DNA of 29,043 nt. Origin: Chrysochromulina tobinii. Taxonomy: Eukaryota > Haptophyta > Prymnesiales > Chrysochromulinaceae. Every line of letters starts with the position of its first letter. The stretch's first letter is position 1. Shown piece after piece: positions 1 through 7,800 of the stretch. Both the position numbers and the translations under genes were made by a program. The DNA is taken from contig JWZX01002061.1 in assembly GCA_001275005.1 (NCBI GenBank), positions 1 to 29,043 on the forward strand. Reading direction: 5' to 3'. Below the pieces are notes generated by a model that was not told where the DNA came from, did not search any database, and saw only the letters and a program-made list of their open reading frames with translations.

Positions 1-519
1 GCAGGCCATCGGGCTCGACGAGGGCATTGGGTAATGCGCGCCCGCACGAGGGGATTGCCGAACTCACGTCCACCTTTGGCATTGACTTGTTTATGCCGCC
101 AACTTTGGTGGGCCTTTTGTGAATCAAGACATCGATCTGTGAAGAGCCCAAAGTGGGTTACGTGCGCGATCCTCCGCGAGCCCCTCAGTAGAGAGCCTCT
201 CATTGATGCCTGTCCGATCATAGAACCAATGACAATTCTCATTGGGCGGTACACTCAGGTTGCCTTCCGCCTTCGCGGACCGCACTCACACTGAAAAATA
301 GTACTATCATGGAGGTGGTAATTAATCCAGGCTGTAAATTCTTTGAAAAATCAAACCACGAAAACGAAGAGACGTCCACGTCGTGCGGGTCTATTCTTCT
401 CTCGTCTCTTGAGTCTCGCGGGTATGCTAGTAGAAGTACACGATTGTCGCCAATACCGCTGCGCGCCGCTTTACCGGCGCGGCGGAGGACATAATGTGGT
501 AGATCCGAGCGATCTCCCC

Positions 520-621
520 GGCTTCGACCGGGTTCGACCGGATTGTGACGCTCATCAGAGCTCATCAGAGCTCATCAGAGGCTCATCAGAGCTCATCAGG
601 CTTCGTCCGGGTTCGACCGGA
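520..621 (-). repeat. CTGATGAGCT decamer array between duplicated flanks
   Basis: About five units of CTGATGAGCT (minus-strand sense) lie at 549-599. They are bracketed by a 23-bp direct repeat, 520-542 and 599-621, that differs at one base. The design, array plus duplicated flank, is that of the introns in the two minus-strand genes. Here no clean GT...AG pair restores a recognisable reading frame, so I cannot say it is spliced. Confidence 0.6.
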
Positions 622-747
622 CGGTCGTCGTCTCACCGCAGTGTGACGAGACGCCGCGCACTTTCCACGCACGGTACTCGACAGCTTCCTCGTAGCTCGT
701 AGGGATCGCTTTCTCCCGACACTCCCGTCGGATACGCGTCAAGTCGC

Positions 748-808
748 AAGCCAACCTGCAACCTGATGACCTCTGATGACATCCCTCATCAGAAGCCAAC
801 CTGCAACC
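748..808 (+). mobile_element. Short introner-like insertion in opposite orientation with 16-bp direct repeats
   Basis: A 29-nt core at 764-792 reads TGATGACCTC, TGATGACATC, CCTCATCAG on the plus strand. This is the same sense form seen in the introns of the minus-strand genes, but inverted. It is flanked by a perfect 16-bp direct repeat AAGCCAACCTGCAACC at 748-763 and 793-808, which looks like a target-site duplication. It lies outside any gene I can define. It is the only clearly inverted copy in the window. Confidence 0.65.
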
Positions 809-886
809 GGCCAAGCCATACCGTGCGTTCCACGAATCCGCGAATCCGCGCTCAGTACAGCGCTCAGTGCTGTGCAGAGTGCCCGC

Positions 887-3310
887 TCAGATGGCGTTGC
901 TCGTGCGCACCACGGCCCCAGCGCCATGGGAGAGGCGCAGCCCAGACGAGCGGTCCATGTCGAGCCTAGCCGAGGAGCGTCGCACAATGTCCTGTGCGCT
1001 CGAGTAGCTCGCGCGCGAGATGGTCACTGAGCGAACCACGTGGATGTCGCCGACGTCAATGTTAACGCCTTTGACCACCTCGCCGTCTTGGTTCTTCTCG
1101 TCCTTCAAGTTGTAGACCCACCTGATGAGGGATGTCATCAGAGGTCATCAGAGGTCATCAGTTGTAGACCACATGGCGATGCCGGCGAGCACCAACCCGA
1201 ACCATCGAGCGCAATCAAGCGCAATCAAGCGCAATCAAGCGCAATCAAGCGCGATCAAGCGCAATCAAGCGCAATCAAGTTGTAGACCCACATGGCGATG
1301 CCGGCGAGCACCAACCCGAACCACTGCTGAAGCGTGAGCGGCTCCGCTTCTGAGCCCATCAGGTAGGGCGACATCGAGAAGACGGACGCGAGGTCGAGGC
1401 AGAGCACCTGATGAGGATTGTCATCAGATGTCATCAGAAGTCACTCAGAGGTCATCAGAGGTCATCAGTGGCCACGGCAGAGAACGAGGCAGAGCACCGT
1501 GCCAATCTGAGTCCAAGTGATGAGGGAGGTCATCAGAGGTCATCAGAGGCCATCAGACGCACCGTGCCAATCTGAGCCCAAGTGGCCGACATGCGTTTCG
1601 TGAGCCAGAGCAGCAACACGTTGAAGACCACGTTGAAGAGGATGTAGATGAGGAACCAGAGCGCGGCCGATCCGCCCTCCGCCGCGCACACCCCATCGCC
1701 CGGGTTGTAGGAGTAGCTCACCTCACTCGCGTTACAGACGGACGGCGTCACCTGATGAGGGATGCCATCAGAGGTCATCAGAGGTCATCAGAGGTCATCA
1801 GAGGTCATCAGAGGTCATCAGAGGGCATCAGCGTTACAGACGGACGGCGTCACCGTAGACACATTCGACGAGGGCAGGTACGGTTGACCCGTTGAGTTTG
1901 TCGGAACTTCGCCAAAGAAGCATGTCCACGCGCGCACGAGGAACTCGCCCGTCTCCAGCGGCGGGTTGTTCGTCGCCGGCGGGGGCATCGGGATCCAATT
2001 GAGCGGGAAGGTGAGCAAGCCCCACATGATCTGCCAATTGCCCGACCACCAGCTCGCGTACATGACTTCGAGATCGACTGATTTGAGGCACCTGATGAGG
2101 GAGGCAATCAGCATGCCATCAGAGAGGCAATCAGAGAACTTCGAGATCGACCACCTGATGAGGGAGGCAATCAGCATGCCATCAGAGAGGCAATCAGAGG
2201 CCATCGAGATCGACCACCTGATGAGGGAGGCAATCAGCATGCCATCAGAGAGGCAATCAGAGGCCATCGAGATCGGCTGAGGTACTTTTGCTTGTAGCAG
2301 TTCGAGATGCCCGCTGGGATGGTGCCCACGACGTAGATGAGGTACCAGTACGCCGACGACTGCTGCAGCGTGCCGCCTGGTGCCGCGTACTCGCCCAGCG
2401 GCGGATCGTTCGTCTGCAAGTTGACGACGATCGACACCAGTCCACTCATCAGTATGAGAGCACAGCCGAGGTAGTGCTCCTGGTCGTACCTGATGAGGGA
2501 GGCAATTAGGTGTCATCAGAGGTCATCAAGAGGTCATCAGTATGAGAGCACAGCCGAGGTAGTGCTCCTGGTCGTACCTGATGAGGGAGGCAATTAGGTG
2601 TCATCAGAGGTCATCAAGAGGTCATCAGCTCCTGGTCGTACCGTGTGCCCAGGTAGATGAGGGAGGCAATTAGGTGTCATCAGAGGTCATCAAGAGGTCA
2701 TCAGCTCCTGGTCGTACCGTGTGCCCAAGTAGAAGATGGAGATGATGACGGTCCAGATGATGGTGAAGTTGGTCATGATGCCCTGGTCGTTCTGCGAGAT
2801 GTACGGGCCCGGGATGCCAGTGATCGCCGCGTTCAGCTGATCCCACAGAGAGAAGAGGGCGAGGCGCCACTGCGAGTACGGCTGGCCAGCGGCGGTCGCA
2901 ATGGTGGCATAGGGCAAGAAGAAGCTCAGATCATAGCGCAGGTCGCCAAGCGAGTAGCGTTGGTAGAGCACCCACGTGAGGCACATGAGGAACTGCGCAC
3001 ACTGCACGCCCACCGGCCAGAGGATGTTGTAGTACATGAGCTGGTAGTTGGCCATCCGGTCGACCACCCGCTTCGAGAAGACACGATCCATGGCCCGCAT
3101 GACCACGAACAGGATGAAGACCGTCGCGAGCTCTGTATTCTCCCACGTGAGCTGCTCCCACATGTGGCGGAGAGTGTGCTTGGAGCATGTGCGCGGTGAC
3201 TTGTTGAGCTCCGGCTCTGAGAGGCGGCTTCGCCGGTGCGGCGCGGGTGCCGTCGTATTGTCCTCGATGAGAGGCGCGGAGACCTCCGGAGCAGAGATGT
3301 GGCGAGACAT
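887..3310 (-). CDS. CRT-like (chloroquine-resistance-transporter-like) membrane transporter
   Basis: Six exons, read right to left: 3310-2718, 2489-2286, 2091-1854, 1751-1563, 1407-1292, 1121-887; 1,575 nt, 524 residues. Family evidence: the first membrane segment is followed by DRVFSKRVVDRMANYQ, the counterpart of the NKIFAKRTLNKIGNYSF stretch of Plasmodium CRT. Later come SLWDQLN, a TRYDQEHYLG stretch before the next helix, IPAGISNCYKQK, and about ten hydrophobic segments in all. CRT-like proteins belong to the drug/metabolite transporter superfamily. Plant members (CLT) sit in the plastid envelope and affect thiol export; the Plasmodium member sits in the digestive vacuole. The substrate here is unknown. 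The N-terminus (about 60 residues) is polar and shows no clear targeting peptide. The start at 3310 is the first ATG ahead of the conserved part. All five introns are decamer-repeat introns. The gene is divergent from selenoprotein S. Confidence 0.8.
1122..1291 (-). repeat. CRT-like intron 5 (decamer-array intron)
   Basis: The sense donor is GTGGGTCTACAACTTGA and the same 17 bases open exon 6, so the donor is a duplicated exon start. The array is CTTGATTGCG-type, about seven units. In the middle lies a second copy of exon-5 sequence (about 45 bp, plus strand about 1162-1206), then CTGATGACCT units and the end CCCTCATCAG. Phase 2. Confidence 0.8.
1408..1562 (-). repeat. CRT-like intron 4 (composite decamer-array intron)
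   Basis: Sense GTGCGTCTGATGG to TCCTCATCAG, phase 0. Between two decamer arrays sits a near-copy of both exon edges: the end of exon 4 (CTCAGATTGGCACG) joined to the start of exon 5 (GTGCTCTGCCTCG). The intron therefore looks like two insertions with an exonic duplication between them. Splicing it out whole joins IGT to VLCLDLAS. Confidence 0.8.
1752..1853 (-). repeat. CRT-like intron 3 (simple decamer-array intron)
   Basis: This is the clearest simple example. The first 23 bases of the intron (starting GTGACGCCGTCCG) are an exact copy of the first 23 bases of exon 4. Then come about six TGATGACCTC units and the end CCCTCATCAG. Phase 0. Confidence 0.88.
2092..2285 (-). repeat. CRT-like intron 2 (three tandem 63-nt units)
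   Basis: Plus-strand unit starts are 2092, 2155 and 2218, an exact 63-bp period. Each unit ends, in sense, in CCCTCATCAG followed directly by GTGGTCGATC. The intron donor is GTACCTCAGCC, an imperfect copy of the exon-3 start GTGCCTCAAATC. Units are stop-free in the exon-3 frame. Phase 2. Confidence 0.8.
2490..2717 (-). repeat. CRT-like intron 1 (three near-identical 50-nt elements)
   Basis: Three copies of the same element of about 50 nt lie at 2490-2540, 2578-2628 and about 2656-2704. They are separated by duplications of exon sequence of different length. A 37-bp duplication (2453-2489 and 2541-2577) is perfect; a 27-bp one (2629-2655 and 2705-2731) has one mismatch. The donor GTACGACCAGGAGC copies the exon-2 start. 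Phase 2. Confidence 0.8.
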
Positions 3311-3575
3311 GGCAAGAGCTGAGGAGCAGCAATCGCGGGCTCGGCGGTCCAAGCAGCGAGGTGCACAGCGCGGTCGTCCGTGTTGAGCGGCACGATGGGA
3401 GGGGAACTGTGTTGTCGGAGTGGCCGTGCCGCCAGTTTCGTCGCGTGCACGTGTTTTGTACAGGCATCTCCTACAGTGACGGAGTCTCGTGAAACCGAGC
3501 TGGGGTTTCGTGAATCCTGTCCATGGAAAGCAGGGCGACCGCCTCGACGACGGCAGAGCAGGCGACGGGGAGGAA
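3311..3575. promoter_or_regulatory. Divergent intergenic region between the CRT-like gene and selenoprotein S
   Basis: The 265 bp between two divergent start codons must hold both 5' UTRs and probably a shared or bidirectional promoter. I see no TATA box or other motif I would defend. Confidence 0.45.
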
Positions 3576-4199
3576 ATGGACATCGACATCGCCACCATCG
3601 CCTCTCAGCACCCTCTCATGACGGCGGTGCTCACGCTCACGCTGGCCTGGTACATCGCGTTTTGGTACGTAAACAAGCGCGGTGTGGTGGTCGGCTCGGG
3701 CGCTGCCGTCGCAAAGGCGGACAAGGATGAGGCCATCCGGCTTGCGCGCGAGCGGCAGCAAGCAGCTCTTGCTGACGCAGCCGTGGCGCGGCTAGCGGCG
3801 GCCCCCGACAAAGTGCGGGCGCCCGCGCCCGCACCAGCTCCTAAGCCCACCGCCATGCCTTCGCGCATGTCTGATGCCCTCGCACGTGCCGAAGCCGAGG
3901 AGGCAGCTAAGGCGGCCGCGGCGGGGCGGCTAGCAGCTGCCCTCGCACGCGCCGAGGCCGGTGGGACCGCCAAGGCGGCGAAAGCGGCAGAGGCACCAAC
4001 TGCTCTTGACGAAACTGCTCCGCCGCCGCCGCCCGTGAAAAAGCACGCCACCGTTGACGATCCAAACTCGTACTCGGCACGGCTGGCGCGCATCCAAAAG
4101 GGCAAGGGGCCTTCCGACCTCAACCCACTAGAGGGACACGCCAGTGGCTCCTCAGCAGGCAGCTCCTTCAAGTGCACCAAAAAGGGAGGCTGAGGATAA
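3576..4199 (+). CDS. SELENOS: Selenoprotein S (VIMP-like), UGA read as selenocysteine
   Basis: The open frame runs from ATG 3576 (context GGAAATGG) through 205 codons to TGA at 4191-4193. It continues with one glycine codon (GGA) and TAA at 4197-4199. The C-terminus is therefore GG-Sec-G-stop, exactly the ending of selenoprotein S in other eukaryotes. Supporting features are one N-terminal membrane segment (about residues 14-32), an Ala/Arg/Glu-rich helical middle, and the NPLEG motif matching NPLSG of human SELENOS. Cys200, six residues before the Sec, could form a selenylsulfide. Known role of the family: an ER-membrane reductase that links Derlin and p97/VCP in ER-associated degradation. 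The ATG at 3576 is chosen because upstream in-frame codons lack an ATG and the hydrophobic segment then sits near the N-terminus, as in the family. A conventional annotation would stop two codons early. No introns. Confidence 0.8.
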
Positions 4200-4458
4200 G
4201 CGCGCACGCCCGCACCCGCACCCACAACCCTGCAGCTTCGACCGCGATCGCCGGCGCAAGCCGGATGGACGAGGGCAAGTAGCAGATGGAGTGGTGGGGC
4301 ACCGCGCGTGCGTGCGCGTCAGACCGTGAGCGTGGATGGTTGGCCTTGCCCGCAAAGGCTCTCCCGCCCTTTCACGAGCTGATTGACGAATCATGATAGA
4401 CGCTTGGCACACCACCCGCCTTCCGACTTTTGTCGTGTACGACCTTCGTCGAGATCGT

Positions 4459-4519
4459 CCTTCGATAAATGACGCTGCGGCTCCAAGCGCTAGAGAGCTC
4501 GCTGCCGAGCAATCGAGGG
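4459..4519 (+). promoter_or_regulatory. SECIS element of selenoprotein S
   Basis: It lies 266 nt after the UGA, in the 3' UTR. Helix I: 4459-4466 CCTTCGAT pairs with 4512-4519 ATCGAGGG (8 pairs, one G-U). Core: ATGAC at 4469-4473 faces CGAG at 4506-4509, giving the tandem G-A/A-G pairs. Helix II: GCTGC GGCTC (4474-4483) pairs with GAGCT (4495-4499), a bulged C, and GCTGC (4501-4505), with one U-U mismatch. The apical loop (4484-4494) carries the unpaired AA at 4485-4486, 12 nt after ATGA. Spacing and core match the eukaryotic SECIS model. Folded by hand. Confidence 0.75.
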
Positions 4520-4826
4520 GGAAGGCGACCAGAAATTCCGACCCGGGACAACCCCGTGTGAGTTTCGCGATCAAATACCGTACAGCTTAGAGAAAGTATG
4601 AGTCCATCAGAGTGTCGCGAGATAGAAAGAGCAAAAGACCGCGATGGAACCGGGGGAGGGGAAAAGGGTCGGTTACCAAGATACCAACAGACCTGCAACT
4701 TTTGACGTGACTCGTAGGCGCACCGAGCGCCGATGATGTTTCTTTTCGGGTCGACCAGACGTGGAACAGAAGAACGAATGAGAGACTCTTGTCTTTTCTT
4801 GCGTCGACGGTCCCCGAGTCGGCAGC
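4520..4826. other. Intergenic, selenoprotein S 3' end to next gene
   Basis: This holds the rest of the selenoprotein S 3' UTR and the promoter/5' UTR of the next plus-strand gene. I see no AATAAA and no RNA gene. Confidence 0.4.
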
Positions 4827-7800
4827 ATGACTAGGCTAGCGCTCACTCATCGCTCGACCGCGAGTAAGAGCGCCCGCTCACCTCTCGAATCGCAAGCAGC
4901 AGCGTACACCTCTTCAGGTCCTCTCCCGTTGCCATCCCCGGCCCCGGGACCTCCTACCAAGAGTTCTTCACTCGGGGGGTCCACGACCTGGCAGGTCGAG
5001 CATGTACCGGTCGCAGCAACGGCGCGAGAATTTTACTCCCGTTCCATAGAAGCATCGGTGCAGCCGGGCTCGCCCACGTCACCTATGGCGGCATTTTCGG
5101 CGCCTGCGACCTCGCACGGCATGAAGGGCCTCATTGGCGATCCGTCGCGACTGGCGATGAATGCTGCGACGATTCAGGATCTGCACCGCACCCCCTTCTA
5201 CCCTCGAGCGGCGGACTTGGCTGCCGCCTCCTTCCGCAGCAACAACAGCGAGATGCTCCATGCAAAGGTGGTCAATGGCACCCTCGTGCCCACTCGACCT
5301 CGGCTATCTCCCATCGAAGCGCTGCTCACTCTCGCGAACGGTTCGCCGTCCGACGTCTCGTACCTGAGCGATCGCCCCGGTCATGGCGCGAATATGACCT
5401 CCAGAGATGCGCCGAAATCGCGAGGTCGCTCGTCGCGCTCGCCCAGAACCCTCGGGGGCCTTCCGCCACATCCGGCTCCGTGGGACTTGCCGTGGGAAGT
5501 GACGTCCCCCATGACTCCCCGACCCCCCACGGCCGGGAAAACGATGAGTCCCCCGCGACGCATCGCGGCGAGCCATGCGGACGACGCTCCTCCTAAGACC
5601 GCGCCTACCTATCCCGGACCTGCTGTCAGCGCATCGGAGTGGGTGAGCGACGATCTGGTGCCGTCGAGCCGCGTCGAGGCAATCCAGACCGCAGAGTGGC
5701 TGCGGCAGGCGCTGACAGATCGGGAAAAGACCAAGCCCAAGCCGAAGGCGAAGAACGATGCGGCGAAGAAAGGCGGAATCGACTCCGCGGCCATCTCTGC
5801 AGAACTCGGACTCTGGAACGAGGCGTTCGTCGAAACCGTGCGGCAGGTGCAGGTGCATTGCCAGGAGCGCGGCCAACTCCTCGACGCCATCCGGATGCGC
5901 TACATCAATCTCGTCGACGAGGTCCTGCGCGAACACGAGGCCGAGATGGAGAGGCTCAGGAAGGAATATGAGGCGCTGATGAAGGCTCAGCAAGAGGCGT
6001 TGACGACGAAGGCTAAGGTTTCGATGAACTTCCAGAAGGCGTCAGCCATGGGGATGCTCGACAGACTGAAGGCGCAGCAAGAGGCAGAAGAGGCGGCGGC
6101 CAAGGGCAGGAAGACTGAGCGGGAGGCTGCCCTCGAGATGCAGCTCGAGGGCCTGAAGCAGCAGATGGAGCTCCTCAGAAACCGGCTCTCTGAACTCGAG
6201 GCCCAGCTCAAGGATCTGCTCGATAAGCTCAACGCACAGCCGACTCTCGAAACCGTGCTCGAGAAGATTGACAAGCTCTCGTCGGACGATCAGACGACGC
6301 TCTCCTATCTTCTCCTCCGAGGCGTCGACGCCAAGGGCGACTATCGCAATCGCTACGCGTCATCCGCGCTCTTGCAGTCCAAGGGCGTGCCCGATGCCTC
6401 CGAGCTCGTCCGCAGCCTGCTCAATGCTCTCGGCCGCCCAGACCGCAGCGCCGTCATCCTGGCGCTCCTGCAAGGACTCGCCACACCAGAGCTGTACGCG
6501 CTGCAGATTGGTATGATCCGTTTGCTCGCCAGCGAGCTGGGAACACGCGCCGTCGCTGCCGACATCATGGCCTCCGTGTTCATCGAGAAGAGCCCGCCAC
6601 CTCTCAATTCCACCTCAGAAGATGCCAAGCCATTCCTCACGGGTGATGGCTTGGAGCTGGCCAGACCCCTCAAGCCAGGACTTCAGGGCGATCGGTACCT
6701 GTCGGCCATCATGATGCTCGAGGCCCTCGGCAAAGAGCCCAGCATCACCGCGCCTGAGTTCCTCAAGGCTCTGAGGGACAAGGGGCTGCCTGATGGGCTC
6801 AAAGGGGGTCCAGGACTCCAAAGAGGAACGAGCCGCGGCGGAGGCGGCGGAGGCGGAGGAGGCTACGGCGTCGACGGGAGCGGAGGCGGCGCCGGTGGAG
6901 GCGGCGCCGGTGGAGGCGGCGCCGGTGGAGGCGGCGGAGGCGGCGGGTACGGCAGCGACGCGGCGGGAGCAGAGGCGGCTGCCGCGGCTGCAGCGGCAGC
7001 GGCGTCGGCGGCGGCGAGGGATGCTGCGGCCGCAGCCGCGGCAGGGATGCAGGGATGGGGCGGGGCGGGTGGCGCCGGCGGAGGGCCAAGGAAACCTGGC
7101 GAGAGTGATGAGGAATACAACGCTCGTATGATCAGAGAAGGAGGCTACGGCCCTGGCGGCATCGGAGGTGCTGGTGGAGGGCCAAGGAAACCCGGCGAGA
7201 GTGATGAAGAGTACAAAGCTCGGATGATCAGAGAGGGAGGCTACGGCCCTGGCGGCATCGGCGGTGGTGGAGGGATGGATGATGCTGAGCTCAGGAGGTT
7301 GCGCGAGGAGAATGCAGAGAAGCAGAGGACCATCGACGATCTCAGGAGGCAGCTTGCAGAGAAGAATGCACGCGATGGCGCCGGAGGCAGCAACGCGTTT
7401 GGAGCGGAGGCGAGGAAAAGGAATCCCGGCGAGAGCGACGATGATTACAACGCGCGCATGAAGAAGCTTGATGATGAGACCGCAGTCGCAAGGAAAAGGA
7501 AACCCGGCGAGAGCGACGATGAATACAACGCTCGCATGAAGAAGCTCGGGTTAGAAGGAGGCGGGTCGGGAGGAAGTGGCAAGTCGGGGGCTGGCGGCGG
7601 CGCTGGGTCGGGAGGCGGCAAGTCGGGGGCTGGCGGTCGTGGAGGGCCAAGGAAACCCGGCGAGAGTGATGAAGAATACAACGCGCGGATCAGAGAGGGA
7701 GGCGGCGGCTCAGGAGGAGGACGCAAGGGTGGCAGGCGTAAACTTGCCGATGGCACCGAGGTTGACGATGACGATGGTACCGGAGGCGCCAGAGGTGGTG

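Larger units (their letters stand above)
1..886. other. Gene-poor left end
   Basis: I find no protein here that I can recognise. The first 34 bases could be the last codons of a plus-strand gene (frame 2 reads ten codons and then TAA), but this is too short to support. A minus-strand reading frame around 596-745 looks protein-like but matches no family I know. It could be 3' UTR of the CRT-like gene or an exon of a downstream gene. Two repeat insertions in this stretch are listed separately. Confidence 0.5.

Noticed and set aside
1966-2280. Plus-strand frame with repeated EAISMPSERQSE.
   Set aside because: It is the antisense reading of the three 63-bp intron units and lies across CRT-like exons.
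2657-3199. Plus-strand frame of 180 codons opposite CRT-like exon 1.
   Set aside because: The minus strand encodes conserved membrane segments; the plus frame is His/Arg/Glu-rich shadow.
3576-4193. Reading the gene as an ordinary protein ending at the TGA.
   Set aside because: The next two codons, GGA TAA, together with the SECIS hairpin reproduce the selenoprotein S ending too exactly to be chance.
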